NCBI GenBank assembly: GCA_022712235.1
Contig: JALAGW010000251.1
Coordinates: 1 to 18,098 of the forward strand
Length of the DNA stretch: 18,098 bases
Reading direction: 5' to 3'
Source: Brevundimonas sp.
Lineage (GTDB): Bacteria > Pseudomonadota > Alphaproteobacteria > Caulobacterales > Caulobacteraceae
Positions within the stretch are counted from its first letter, which is position 1. Every line of letters begins with the position of its first letter. Position numbers and translations under genes: made by a program. Under the pieces are notes generated by a model. It was not told the origin of the DNA. It searched no databases and saw nothing but the letters and a program-made list of their open reading frames with translations. Below, piece by piece: positions 6,741-15,248 of this stretch.

Positions 6741-7490
6741 ATGGCAAAACAGCTGAAGCGCCTGACGATCCCTCGGGCCTATGAGGCGGTGTATCGAGCG
6801 TTGGAGGAGGAGATCCTCAATGGTCGGATTGCGACCGGCGCGCCGCTTCCGACCGAGACGGAGCTGGCGGAGCAGTTCGGCGTCACGCGGCACACCGTCC
6901 GCGAGGGGATGCGGGCCCTGGAGCAAAGCGGACTGGTCAGACGCGAAGCCGGGCGACGCCTGCACGCCGCCTTGCCGCATCATGGAGAACTGGCGCCGCG
7001 CGGTTCACGCGCGCTGTTGATGCAGGGGGTGACGTTCCGCGAGCTATGGGAGGTCGCGCTGCGACTGGAGGTCTGCGCCGCAGAACTGGTCGCGCCGTTC
7101 ATCGACGACGCCCTGGTCGAAAAGCTGGAGGAGAACCTTCAGGCCATGGAAACGGCGCTGACCGCGGGGCGGTCGATCATCGCCCTGGACGTCGCCTTCC
7201 ACGCCCTGATAGCCGAGGCCACGCACAACCGGGTGCTGTTGATGTCGCGCGAACCCGTTTCCTTGCTCTTCTATCCGTCGCTGGAAAAGCTGTTCAATCA
7301 CCCCACGACGGCTGATCGCTCGCCGGGGCGCGTCGTCGAAGCCCACCGAGCGATTGTTCAGGCGATGCGGGCGAGGGACGCTCAGGCTGTCCGTGACTGG
7401 ATGGAGTGTCACATCATGGATTTCCGCCGAGGCTATGACCTGGCGGGCATCGACCTGGACCGGCTGGTGGATACCAAGGTCGAACGATAG
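6741..7490 (+). CDS. GntR-family regulator, FadR (FCD) subfamily
   Basis: This is a cytoplasmic DNA-binding protein of 249 residues, normal for the subfamily. An N-terminal winged helix-turn-helix (about 12-75) contains LPTETELAEQFGVTRHTVRE (36-55); the wing reads GRRLHA in place of the usual GRGTFV. The C-terminal all-helical FCD ligand domain (about 95-235) shows the expected metal/ligand residues D150, H154, H202 and H224. The frame is open further upstream, but the ATG at 6741 has TGGAG at 6731-6735 and begins the conserved sequence, so I use it. It is divergent from the acyl-CoA dehydrogenase operon and flanks a matching operator, so it probably represses that operon and itself in response to an acyl-CoA or related acid. 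It is distinct in sequence from E. coli FadR, so I give no symbol. Confidence 0.92.
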   Translation: MAKQLKRLTIPRAYEAVYRALEEEILNGRIATGAPLPTETELAEQFGVTRHTVREGMRALEQSGLVRREAGRRLHAALPHHGELAPRGSRALLMQGVTFRELWEVALRLEVCAAELVAPFIDDALVEKLEENLQAMETALTAGRSIIALDVAFHALIAEATHNRVLLMSREPVSLLFYPSLEKLFNHPTTADRSPGRVVEAHRAIVQAMRARDAQAVRDWMECHIMDFRRGYDLAGIDLDRLVDTKVER

Positions 7491-7726
7491 GCGTCGGCGG
7501 GCTTTTGGGTCTGCAAGCAGAAGTCGCCGAGGCCGTAGAGCCGTGGCGTCGCTCTGACATGACTGCGCCGTAGCCGTGATCCGGATTACGCCGGTCCGGT
7601 AAAGCAGGCCTTCGTCCTGCGGCTTGCCATTCATTGTGAACAGTGTTTAATTCTTGATCTGCGCGATGCATCGGATGCGTCGGCAGCGGTTGATTTCTGT
7701 CTCCAGTCCACACAAGCGAGTCGCCC
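7491..7726. other. Intergenic region, possible promoter for the exported-protein cluster
   Basis: There is no gene in this 236-base gap. It contains a hairpin GCAGG 7604-7608 / CCTGC 7616-7620 without a T-run and a perfect palindrome CGATGCATCG at 7664-7673, and the AT-rich patch at about 7631-7657 is the likeliest promoter area. None of these is assignable with confidence. Confidence 0.35.
7664..7673. repeat. 10-bp perfect palindrome upstream of exported-protein gene
   Basis: CGATGCATCG lies 53 bases before the ATG at 7727, in the likely promoter region. It could be an operator half-core or chance; no regulator can be named. Confidence 0.25.
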
Positions 7727-8473
7727 ATGTCGGTTACAAAGACGGTCACCATCTTGAGTCTTACGGCTCTGGCTTCGACGCTTCCGATGGCCCTGCCGGC
7801 TTCCGCCCAGTCTCTGATCGAAGTCCAGGACGTGGATCGTGACGCGGTTCCGGCCGGAACGCCCGCCGCCTTCGCCGTCGCCTTCCCGGACGCCCAGCGC
7901 AACGAGGCGACGCGGGACATCGGCGAGGACTCTTACAGCTTCGTGCCGCTGGCCTTCATCCCGCTGTCCGACACGCGGGTCGCCCTGGTCAGCACCGGCG
8001 CCAATGCGTGCACGGGGCAGGCCTGCACCGGTCTGAACGCCGTCCACTATCTGTCCCATGACGCGGGGGAGCCGCGTCATCCCTATAGCCTGCAGGGCGA
8101 ATGGCTGGATGTCGGCGCGGTCGGGGTGGTGGGCAATCCTGCCTTGCAGTGGGGCTGGACCAGGGCGATCGCCGACAATCCGGTCCTCTTCACCGAAGCC
8201 GGTGGCGTCTGGCAGGGACGGGCCTGCGGCTATGCGGTCCTGACCGAGCTGACTCCGTCCGGCCCGAGGGACATCGCCCGCATCCAGACCTCCTTCTCCG
8301 ACGCCAGCAGCGATGACGGCGATCCGGGCGTCGAGGGCGTGATCACCTCGGCGGACAAGGGCCGCAGCTTCACGGTCTCCTACAGCGGGTCCGCGCGTTT
8401 CGACGAAACCTACAAACGCGGCGCCGACGGCCAGTACCGGCTGGAGGGATCCAGCCGGGTGACGGCCTGCTGA
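7727..8473 (+). CDS. Exported protein of unknown function
   Basis: The product has 248 residues. It begins with a clear Sec signal peptide: K5, a hydrophobic core (about 7-23) and cleavage after ASA at residue 27. The mature protein is rich in beta-type sequence and Asp/Gly, has four cysteines (two in the ACTGQACTG region, one in GRACGY, one as the last residue), consistent with disulphides in the periplasm, and shows no catalytic motif I recognise. It is the first gene of a plus-strand run of exported proteins; the gap to the next gene is 33 bases, so they are probably co-transcribed. The ribosome site before the ATG is poor (AAGCGAG at 7714-7720). Confidence 0.82.
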   Translation: MSVTKTVTILSLTALASTLPMALPASAQSLIEVQDVDRDAVPAGTPAAFAVAFPDAQRNEATRDIGEDSYSFVPLAFIPLSDTRVALVSTGANACTGQACTGLNAVHYLSHDAGEPRHPYSLQGEWLDVGAVGVVGNPALQWGWTRAIADNPVLFTEAGGVWQGRACGYAVLTELTPSGPRDIARIQTSFSDASSDDGDPGVEGVITSADKGRSFTVSYSGSARFDETYKRGADGQYRLEGSSRVTAC

Positions 8474-8506
8474 ACGACCTCGTCGTCGAGCACCAAGGAG
8501 ATATCC

Positions 8507-9007
8507 ATGCGTATATTGATGACCGCTCTGGCCGCCGCTGTTTCGCTGACGGCCACGGGGGCCTTCGCGGCAGACGCCTGCACCTCGCTGGACAAGGGCG
8601 ACCTGATGATCGGCCAGACGATTTCCCAGGCGCGGCAGCAGCAGTTGATGGCGGATGCGCCGGTCGGGACCCTGCATTGCGGCCGCACCGGCTGCACGGC
8701 CCTGGCCGAGGACGGGGTGATCTACAGCTGGCGCCGCGACGGCCGCATCGTCGGCAAGAAGATCGAGCTGTCCGATCCGTCGGATCTGCCGGGATGGCGC
8801 GGTCAGATCGATCAGGGGCTGGCGGACCGTCTGGGGCAGGCGACCTGCACTGTCTTCACAGCTCATGAGGAGGAGCTCGACGGCGGCTACTCCCTGAAGA
8901 GCGCGCCGCTGTCGACGGCGCAGGGCCAGACCGTCGTCGCCACCCTCTTCGGGCGCGGCGAGGGCGATGATCCGCTGACCATCGAGATGCGCGCCGTCGA
9001 GCCCTGA
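8507..9007 (+). CDS. Small exported protein of unknown function
   Basis: The product has 166 residues and a signal peptide cut after AFA (residue 21). The mature protein of 145 residues contains C25, C58, C63 and C114, an even number that suggests two disulphides. A strong ribosome site, AAGGAG at 8490-8495, precedes the ATG. I do not recognise the family. The pattern of alternating short strands resembles that of the preceding protein, and both could be periplasmic accessory proteins, but I see no sequence repeat that would prove common descent. Confidence 0.82.
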   Translation: MRILMTALAAAVSLTATGAFAADACTSLDKGDLMIGQTISQARQQQLMADAPVGTLHCGRTGCTALAEDGVIYSWRRDGRIVGKKIELSDPSDLPGWRGQIDQGLADRLGQATCTVFTAHEEELDGGYSLKSAPLSTAQGQTVVATLFGRGEGDDPLTIEMRAVEP

Positions 9008-9069
9008 TCTTCGCCGAAATCCGCCTGTGTCGGGGCGGATCGGCGTCTCTTAACGTCGAAGGAATTGGG

Positions 9070-9642
9070 ATGATCCGTAAAACCGCCTGCGCCGCTGTCG
9101 GCGCCTTTACGCTGGCTGCGTCGCTCGCCGCCTGCTCACGGGCCGAAGAGGCCGGGCGCGCCGAGGCGGCCCCGGCTGCGGCGAACGCATCGGCCGTGGC
9201 CCCTGCGCCGGCCAAGGACGCCGAGGCGCCGCCCCTGTCGGCCTATGTCGGCAAGCATCCGACCGATCCGGTCCAGGGCGTCACCTTCTTCCAGCATCCG
9301 GCCGTTCGCGCCGCGATCGTGGCGTCGGGTGCGGACCGCGACATCCAGAAGGCCATTGTCTTCGACGACAATGTCGTCGGCGCGGTAACGGAGACGCGCG
9401 GGCGCTTGCTGCTGCACGGCTATGATCCGGCGGGCGCGGGCTCAACCAACTGGGCCATCCTGATGATCCCGGACGGCAGCAAGGCGGCGGTCTGCTATTC
9501 CACGGGCATCGTCGGCTATGAGAAGGGCGCCGACTGGTATTTCGAGGGCGATCTGGCCTTCACCCTCTATACGCCCTGTCCCGCCGAGGAAGGCGACATG
9601 GAGACCCTGAGCAACTGGCCGATCGGCCCGATTCCGGGCTGA
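9070..9642 (+). CDS. Lipoprotein of unknown function
   Basis: The product has 190 residues. The N-terminus is a lipoprotein signal with lipobox L19-A20-A21-C22, followed by a flexible Ala/Pro/Glu-rich linker (23-56), then a compact domain to the end. GAAGG at 9058-9062 is the ribosome site. The residue after the lipidated cysteine is Ser, so outer-membrane sorting is likely if a Lol system handles it. Two further cysteines occur in the domain (in AVCYS and YTPCP). I recognise no family. It lies 62 bases after the previous exported gene and 24 bases before the next, in the same direction. Confidence 0.82.
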   Translation: MIRKTACAAVGAFTLAASLAACSRAEEAGRAEAAPAAANASAVAPAPAKDAEAPPLSAYVGKHPTDPVQGVTFFQHPAVRAAIVASGADRDIQKAIVFDDNVVGAVTETRGRLLLHGYDPAGAGSTNWAILMIPDGSKAAVCYSTGIVGYEKGADWYFEGDLAFTLYTPCPAEEGDMETLSNWPIGPIPG

Positions 9643-9666
9643 CGCCCGGCGGTGGAGACTTACCAG

Positions 9667-10182
9667 ATGGGGGGGCGTTCCCTTTTCGGTGGACTGATCG
9701 CGGCCCTGGCTGTGGGCGCGGCCCCTGTCGCGGTCGCCCAGACCAGTCCAGGCGGCGATGAGGTGAGCGCGAGGGCCCTGATGAGGGAGTGGGTGAGCGC
9801 CAGTCCCGAGCATGCGAAGCTCCAGTTCGATCTGGTCAAGGCGAAGGCGGGTCTGGCGGTTCGCATCGAGCGGCTGGTCGTGATCGGCGCGCGGTGCGAT
9901 CTGCTGACCGAAGAGGATGGGCGACTGATCATCGCCAACGCCCGCGCCGAAATGGAGTTCGACCAGTCCGTCCTGCCTGAGGATCAACAGAGGGCGTTCG
10001 CCCTCTATCATGAAGGTCTGCGACAGGGCGCGCTTGTGGCCGCCGATCCGGGCCTGCCTCGACCGGACGAATGCGAGGAATTCGCCAGGCCGGGCGGCAC
10101 GCTGATCAAGCTGCTGACCTGGACCGGGCGACGGCAATTCATCAGCCCCGGCGTTGTCGCCAGTCCCAGAACCATCCCCTGA
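9667..10182 (+). CDS. Exported helical protein of unknown function
   Basis: The product has 171 residues from the ATG at 9667. A GTG at 9652 extends the frame by five residues, but GGTGGAG (9651-9657) is then the ribosome site of the ATG, nine bases away, which decides the start. A signal peptide ends near AVA-Q (about residue 24). The mature part is mainly helical and charged, with two cysteines, and no motif I recognise. It is the last of four secreted proteins in the same orientation; 109 bases separate it from the cytochrome gene, so a shared transcript is possible but not certain. Confidence 0.75.
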   Translation: MGGRSLFGGLIAALAVGAAPVAVAQTSPGGDEVSARALMREWVSASPEHAKLQFDLVKAKAGLAVRIERLVVIGARCDLLTEEDGRLIIANARAEMEFDQSVLPEDQQRAFALYHEGLRQGALVAADPGLPRPDECEEFARPGGTLIKLLTWTGRRQFISPGVVASPRTIP

Positions 10183-10281
10183 GGCTGCGGGGCGCGCGCG
10201 ACGCCGCGGGCGCGTGTCGGCTATGATTGTCCGCGATGTCGTGTTTTATTGATCGATGTCTAATTCCTTGTGGCCCTTGAT

Positions 10282-10286
10282 GGAGG
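10282..10286 (+). promoter_or_regulatory. Ribosome binding site deciding the cytochrome start
   Basis: GGAGG lies 5 bases before a GTG at 10292, whereas the ATGs at 10256 and 10280 lack such a site. From the GTG the product begins directly with a normal lipoprotein signal. Confidence 0.6.
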
Positions 10287-10291
10287 TTCGC

Positions 10292-11962
10292 GTGCCGGGG
10301 CGTCTGCGGACGAAGAAGGCGAACTGGGTCGCGGCCGTGCTGCTGGCGGCGGGGCTGGCCGGGTGCAGCGGCGTCGGGCAGTCCGTCTGGGACATGGCGA
10401 GGGGCCATGTCGGGGCCGAGGCGACCCTTCTCGAGACCCCGCTGCTGTCCGCTGAGGCGCGCGGCCGAGGAGCCATGCTGTTCGCCTTTGGCGACTATGG
10501 CGGGCTCGACAGCGACGCCATGCGGACCGTGGCCGTGCCGTGGAAGCTGACCTCAGCGGCCCTGGTCATGGCCCAGGCGCCGGAGGATGTTTCGCAGGCG
10601 TCGTTGCGACGCATCCTGGCCAACTACGGCTTCCTGTATCCAGCCGAAATCGTCAATTGGCCTGAAGGCGCGGGCGCGCCGCCGAAACCCGAGGCGGTGC
10701 TGGGCGTGACCCTGGGCGTGGGGCGACGCAGCCTGCCGCCCATCGAGCTGCAGATCGGCAATATCGGTTGCGCGGCCTGTCATGCGGCCCCGACCTATGG
10801 ACCGGACGGGCGTCCGGCGCCGGAGCGGGTCTGGCTGGGCGCGCCCAATCCGTCGCTGGATCTGGAGGCCTATACCCAGGGCCTGTATGCGGCGCTGCAA
10901 GGCGGGGTGGCCGAGCCCGAACGCCTGATGGCGACCGTGCGTCGGCTGTATCCGGACATGAGCGAACGGGAGATCGCGACGCTGCGGTCCTTCGTCATGC
11001 CGCGCGTGCGCGAGCGGATGACGGCCATCGCGGCGACGGGGCAGGGGGTGCTGCCCTTCTCCAACGGCCTGCCGGGTGCGACCAACGGGGTGGCTGCGCT
11101 GAAGCTGCAGCACGGCCTGCTGGCGGATGATCCGGACGCCATGGCGCGCGAGACGGGCTTCACCTCCATCCCCCACCTGGCCGATCGGGCCTGGCGCAGC
11201 GCCCTGCTGTGGGACGGGGCCTATGCCCCTCCGGGACAGGAACGGTTCCGGACAATGGAGGCGGCGGACCTGACGGACATCCATCGCAATCAGTTGGCCG
11301 CGATTACGGCCTATTTCACTGTGCCCAGCATGGGGGTGTCGGGCGCCCAGGCGCGGCGGCATGTTCCCGAGGTGGAGACGGCCTGGGCCTATCTGAAGAC
11401 GGTGCGTCCCCAGCCCTTCCCAGGGCGGATCGACCAGGCGCGCGCCGTCGCGGGCCGGGAAGTCTTTCAGCGCAGTTGCGCCGCGTGTCACGGGACCTAT
11501 GCCGAGACGGGACAAGGGCCGCGACTGCTCCGTTTCCCCAACTGGGCGGGCCTGGTCGGCACGGACCGGACGCGGGCGGAGGCGATCACCGAGACCCTGG
11601 TTGCGCGGGTCAACGCTTCGCCGATGGGCGGCTCGATTTCGGCGGCGGCGACCGGCCTCTATGCCGCGCCGCCTCTGACGGGCCTGTGGCAAAGCGCGCC
11701 CTATCTGCACAACGGTTCGGTCCCCAGCCTGGCCGCCCTTCTGGGCTTGGAGGAGCGACCGGAGAGGTTCCGCGTCGGCGGCCACGCCATGGATCTGGAG
11801 CGTGTGGGGATCGCCTATCCGGACGGCTATCAGCCCTATGCGGGGTCCGTCTGGGTGGACACTCGCAAGCCCGGCTTGGGCAGTCGGGGCCACGAGACCC
11901 CGTTCGTCGACCTTAGCCGTGAAGACCGTCTGGCTCTGCTGGAATACCTGAAGCGTCTGTGA
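10292..11962 (+). CDS. Lipid-anchored di-haem c-type cytochrome (MauG/RoxA/CCP-like superfamily)
   Basis: With the GTG start the product is 556 residues. The signal (PGRLRTKKANW, then a hydrophobic core) ends in the lipobox LAGC, so it is probably anchored to a membrane in the periplasm. Two haem-attachment motifs are present: CAACH at residues 160-164 and CAACH at 396-400. After the second haem, SPMGGS offers a possible axial Met, and the segment PLTGLWQSAPYLHNGSVPSL is the classic signature of di-haem peroxidase/MauG/RoxA-like proteins. Family members reduce peroxide or oxidise organic substrates with two haems; the 236-residue spacing between the haems is long compared with bacterial cytochrome c peroxidases and closer to RoxA-type oxygenases, though shorter overall. 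The substrate is unknown. Its stop directly abuts the stop of the converging nitroreductase. Confidence 0.9.
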   Translation: MPGRLRTKKANWVAAVLLAAGLAGCSGVGQSVWDMARGHVGAEATLLETPLLSAEARGRGAMLFAFGDYGGLDSDAMRTVAVPWKLTSAALVMAQAPEDVSQASLRRILANYGFLYPAEIVNWPEGAGAPPKPEAVLGVTLGVGRRSLPPIELQIGNIGCAACHAAPTYGPDGRPAPERVWLGAPNPSLDLEAYTQGLYAALQGGVAEPERLMATVRRLYPDMSEREIATLRSFVMPRVRERMTAIAATGQGVLPFSNGLPGATNGVAALKLQHGLLADDPDAMARETGFTSIPHLADRAWRSALLWDGAYAPPGQERFRTMEAADLTDIHRNQLAAITAYFTVPSMGVSGAQARRHVPEVETAWAYLKTVRPQPFPGRIDQARAVAGREVFQRSCAACHGTYAETGQGPRLLRFPNWAGLVGTDRTRAEAITETLVARVNASPMGGSISAAATGLYAAPPLTGLWQSAPYLHNGSVPSLAALLGLEERPERFRVGGHAMDLERVGIAYPDGYQPYAGSVWVDTRKPGLGSRGHETPFVDLSREDRLALLEYLKRL

Positions 11963-12928
11963 TCAGGCGATAAGGTCGGCGACCGCTCGCCGCGCGGGTG
12001 GAGGCAGCGCTTCGTCGGCAACCCGCCCGATGCGGAAGGCGGTGATCAGGCGGGCGCCGAGGGGCTGTTCGAACCGCGCCGCCAGAGCCGAGGCCGCCGC
12101 CTCGTCGTCGGCCAGAACCGTCATCGGGGCGGCAGACAGGCCCAGTCGCGTCATCTCCAGCCAGACGCGATGCCAGCGACGCCCGGTCTCGAATGGCGGT
12201 TCGTCGGCCGGGCGATGGAACAGGGCGACGGCGGCGCTGGAGTTGACCACGGCGGCTTCGCCCGTCAGGACCCCGACGAGACCCAGCCGATCAAGAAACT
12301 CGAAAACGCCTGGCTTCAGCACGATCCCGGCGCCCAGGGCTTCAAGGCCGGACATCTCCATGGCTCGCGCGTTCAGACCATCGACAGACCAACGCGGGTC
12401 GCGCGGCGACAACCGCATCCAGGCCAGCAGCTCGGCGCGGAACCCGCCGTGGCGAAAGGCCCTCAGACCGGCCTGATCATTGAGGCGCGCGACATGGTCG
12501 ATGTCGTCGCGGTCGCGCAGAACGGTCAGGTCGGGCGCGGCCTGGACCAGGGCGTCCAGAGCCGCCTCGGCGCGATCGGACGTGAATTTGCCGCGATAGG
12601 TGCGACGCCGGGTCAGGAAGGGCGCGAGCGGGTCCGGCGCCGCTGTCCGGGTCATGGTCAGGCGGGCGATCTCGCGGTCTGCGGGGGCTGTCAGCGACAG
12701 GGTCAGTCCGCGCAGACTGGCGGCGAGGATGAAGCCCTCGACCGCAGCGCCGTGGCTGGCGGCGACGTCGCGGCCGCTGGGGTCGCCGACCGGCAGGGTG
12801 CGGCCCGGCGCCTGTATCGCCGCGACCGTGGCGTCGTCGATCCGGCGCCACTGCGTGGGCTGGATGTTATGGACATTGGGCGACAGGGCGGCGTCCGCGA
12901 CGATGGCGGCGAAGGTTTCGGGGCTCAT
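11963..12928 (-). CDS. Nitroreductase-family protein, Acg-like
   Basis: The product has 321 residues from the ATG at 12928, which overlaps the stop of the acyltransferase gene before it as ATGA; a longer frame upstream is a shadow of that gene. SPNVHNIQPTQWR (16-28) is the FMN-phosphate binding motif near the N-terminus. RRRTYRGKF (107-115) corresponds to a second, degenerate motif, as in the double-length Acg-type members. ETGRRWHRVWLEMTRLGL (247-264) is the conserved helix that packs on the flavin. The family includes flavin reductases, dehydrogenases of peptide azolines and proteins that only store FMN. As the last gene of a five-gene operon with an E1-like enzyme and acyltransferases, a tailoring oxidoreductase role is the simplest reading. 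The substrate is unknown. Confidence 0.88.
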   Translation of the reverse strand: MSPETFAAIVADAALSPNVHNIQPTQWRRIDDATVAAIQAPGRTLPVGDPSGRDVAASHGAAVEGFILAASLRGLTLSLTAPADREIARLTMTRTAAPDPLAPFLTRRRTYRGKFTSDRAEAALDALVQAAPDLTVLRDRDDIDHVARLNDQAGLRAFRHGGFRAELLAWMRLSPRDPRWSVDGLNARAMEMSGLEALGAGIVLKPGVFEFLDRLGLVGVLTGEAAVVNSSAAVALFHRPADEPPFETGRRWHRVWLEMTRLGLSAAPMTVLADDEAAASALAARFEQPLGARLITAFRIGRVADEALPPPARRAVADLIA

Positions 12929-14049
12929 GCCGCCGCTCCGTCCAGCACCTTGCGGAACAGGTGGGTGCGATGCAGGCGTTCGCCGCCGATGCGCTCGAAC
13001 TGACGCAGGCTGGCGCCGTTGACGTCGGCGATCCAGGTGCCGCCGCACTCGCGATAGCCGCGCTTCTGCAGGGCGCCGATGACGCGCCACAGCATGGCGG
13101 GGTTGACGCCCTGGCCCTGGGCTTCGGGCATGACCGAATAGAGGATCAGCACCGCCCGACGCGGTCGGAACTGCATCTTCAGCCAGGCCCACAGGGCGCG
13201 CGGGCCGTAGTCGGCGCCCGCGTCGCGCACGAAGGGGTTCAGATCCGGAATGCAGATGACCACCCCCATCGGCCGCCCCTTGTGATGGATGACCGACGAC
13301 AGGGCCGGGTCCAGAACCCACATCATCTCGCCGGCTTGGAACTGGAACTCCTCGGCGGTCAGGGGGACGAACATGGGGTTGGCGTCGAAGCCGCCGATCA
13401 GACACACGCGCGCCTCTTCCATCCGCGGCTTGAAGCGACGCCGGTCGATAGGGGCGAAGGTCCAGTCGTCGGACGCCAGAATGGCGCGCGCGCCGGGCGT
13501 CAGCAGCCGCTCGCGGTCCACTTCGCCAGGCCGAAAGCGGAAGGTCGACATGGGAAACTCGGCGGCATAGCCCATGGCCTCCAGCCGAGCGGCCAGATAG
13601 GGCGGCGACCAGACCATGTCGGTGAAGGGGGCGTGCTCGAACCCCTCGGTCACCAGGCCGATCTGCTGCATGGCGGTCAGGTTGAACGGGCCGGCGATCT
13701 CCGCATCCCCATGGCGGCGGGCGAAGTCCTCGACGCCGTCGAACAGCAGGCGCAGGGCCTCGGGGTCGTCGGCGGCGTCCAGGAATCCGAAATAGCTGCG
13801 CGACAGGCCATGGCGTTCGTTCGACGCCGGGTGCCGATGCGCCGTGGCCCTCGCGACCGGCTTTCCGTCGCGCAACACGACCAGGGCCTCGAGGTCGCCG
13901 CCGTCTCTCAAAAGCGGATTTTTGAGCGGGTCCAGATAGCGTTGCAGGTCCGACCGCATCGGCGAGACATAGGGCGTGTCCTTCGGATAGACGACGAAGG
14001 GCGTGCGGAAGAAGGCGTCGAAATCGCCTCGGACCAGGGTCAGGCTCAT
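12925..14049 (-). CDS. GNAT-like N-acyltransferase (tandem-fold) protein
   Basis: The product has 374 residues and no signal peptide or membrane segment. The C-terminal half carries a GNAT acyl-CoA pyrophosphate loop, VMPEAQGQGVNPAML (306-320), followed by a normal closing beta-alpha-beta (to about 366). The N-terminal half (about 50-180) looks like a second, degenerate acyltransferase fold with IAGPFNLTAMQQIGLVTEGF (118-137), a pattern I know from uncharacterised GNAT-like proteins. Both ends overlap neighbours by ATGA, so it is made together with the membrane protein before it and the nitroreductase after it. It probably transfers an acyl group to an amine, with an unknown acceptor. Confidence 0.82.
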   Translation of the reverse strand: MSLTLVRGDFDAFFRTPFVVYPKDTPYVSPMRSDLQRYLDPLKNPLLRDGGDLEALVVLRDGKPVARATAHRHPASNERHGLSRSYFGFLDAADDPEALRLLFDGVEDFARRHGDAEIAGPFNLTAMQQIGLVTEGFEHAPFTDMVWSPPYLAARLEAMGYAAEFPMSTFRFRPGEVDRERLLTPGARAILASDDWTFAPIDRRRFKPRMEEARVCLIGGFDANPMFVPLTAEEFQFQAGEMMWVLDPALSSVIHHKGRPMGVVICIPDLNPFVRDAGADYGPRALWAWLKMQFRPRRAVLILYSVMPEAQGQGVNPAMLWRVIGALQKRGYRECGGTWIADVNGASLRQFERIGGERLHRTHLFRKVLDGAAA

Positions 14050-15248
14050 GCGCGGTCTCCGGCGTGGCGGGCGGCGACCAGGGCCGCCATCTTCTGGAAC
14101 AGGGCCATGGCGCGCTCGTCCTCTTCGGCGCGGGTCGAACCGCCCAGGGCGATCAGGGCGATGCGCAAGGGAGCGACGCTGATCAGGACGGCGTGGGTCG
14201 AGGCGTGGCGTCGCAGCAGATCGCGCAACTGTTCATGGGAGTCGCGTTCCGTTCCAGAGGCGGCGTGGCCCAGACGGGTCAGGTCCATCACGACGTCATC
14301 CGCGAAGGCGACGCGCAGCAGGGCGGGGTCATAGGCGGACAGGTCCGCGCCCTCGGCCAGCACCAGGCCCTGCAGGGGCGCGGCGCGCGACGCCGTGTCG
14401 ATGAAGCGCCCCAGGTCGTCCGTGTCCGCCGTCGCCAGGGTCTGCTCGAACAGGCGGCGCTGCTGGTCGCCGCCGCCGGATTGCAGGCGCAGCAGGACGG
14501 ACAGGGCCAGCAGGGCCGAGACGATGACGGCCAGCACGCCCTCGGCCTCCAGCAGGGAGCCGGGCGGACGAAGGCTGAGAAGGGCGCCGGCGAGCAGGAC
14601 GGAGGTGGCGGCGGCCAGGGCCAGCTCCTTGAGGGCGTCGATCCAGCGGCGTGGGGCGCTGGCTCCGGCGGCGGCGGCATAGGCCAGGCCCAGCATGCCG
14701 AGGGCGCTGAGGCCGAAGGGGGAGATCAGGCCGAAGTCCGTCAGCGCCAGCAGGCCCGTCGCCATCAGGGCGCGGCCGTAGGAATCCAGCGCCGCGTTCT
14801 CCATCGGGGCCAGGCTGGAGCGGTCGCGGAACAGGATCAGGCCCAACACCAGGGCCAGGGCCAGAGGCACATAGAGGGCCAGGTTGAAGGCGCGCTCCAG
14901 TCCCGATCCGGCCAGGACGGCCGCGATCACGCCCAGCACGGTCCCGCCCGCGACGACCAGCTTGATCGGCAGGGGCGCATGACGCCGCAGCAGGTTCTCG
15001 GCCAGCAGCAGCGCGCCCAGCGGCAGGGCGCAGGCCAGGATCAGGCTGGCCAGGCCGAAGCTCTCGACGCCGGTCGCCCTGGCCAGTGCGCGGCAGGCGT
15101 AGAACAGTCCCGCCAGGCCGAAGACCAGCATCAGCACGTTCTGGACCGTGGTGCGGCCTTTGCGGCTGGCCAGCACCAGGGCCACGGCCAGCGCCCCCAG
15201 GGCGCCGAAGCCGTCGACCAGCATCTGGATGTCGGCGGCGGCGGTCAT
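14046..15248 (-). CDS. Integral membrane protein with soluble C-terminal domain
   Basis: The product has 400 residues. About nine hydrophobic segments fill residues 8-260 (approximate centres 18, 46, 75, 105, 130, 165, 185, 218 and 245). A hydrophilic C-terminal region (about 265-400) follows, with alternating strand and helix; it may be a small sensory or adaptor domain (GAF- or roadblock-like is possible, not shown). No transporter signature is evident. It overlaps the ThiF-like gene and the following acyltransferase gene by ATGA at both ends. In context it could be a membrane scaffold, sensor or exporter for the product of the operon. I do not recognise the family. Confidence 0.82.
   Translation of the reverse strand: MTAAADIQMLVDGFGALGALAVALVLASRKGRTTVQNVLMLVFGLAGLFYACRALARATGVESFGLASLILACALPLGALLLAENLLRRHAPLPIKLVVAGGTVLGVIAAVLAGSGLERAFNLALYVPLALALVLGLILFRDRSSLAPMENAALDSYGRALMATGLLALTDFGLISPFGLSALGMLGLAYAAAAGASAPRRWIDALKELALAAATSVLLAGALLSLRPPGSLLEAEGVLAVIVSALLALSVLLRLQSGGGDQQRRLFEQTLATADTDDLGRFIDTASRAAPLQGLVLAEGADLSAYDPALLRVAFADDVVMDLTRLGHAASGTERDSHEQLRDLLRRHASTHAVLISVAPLRIALIALGGSTRAEEDERAMALFQKMAALVAARHAGDRA

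Noticed and set aside
7604..7620. Hairpin after the GntR gene as a terminator
   Set aside because: The stem is only 5 bp and there is no following T-run; it lies over 110 bases from the stop.
7631..8866. 411-codon minus-strand frame opposite the exported proteins
   Set aside because: The plus-strand frames have signal peptides and, for the second gene, a strong ribosome site; the antisense frame has no fold signature.
10553..11893. 446-codon minus-strand frame opposite the cytochrome
   Set aside because: The plus strand carries two CAACH haem motifs and the family signature; the antisense frame is compositional shadow.
12929..13405. N-terminal extension of the nitroreductase frame to 480 residues
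   Set aside because: The extra part is a frame shadow of the GNAT-like gene, and the ATG at 12928 sits in an ATGA overlap and begins conserved sequence.
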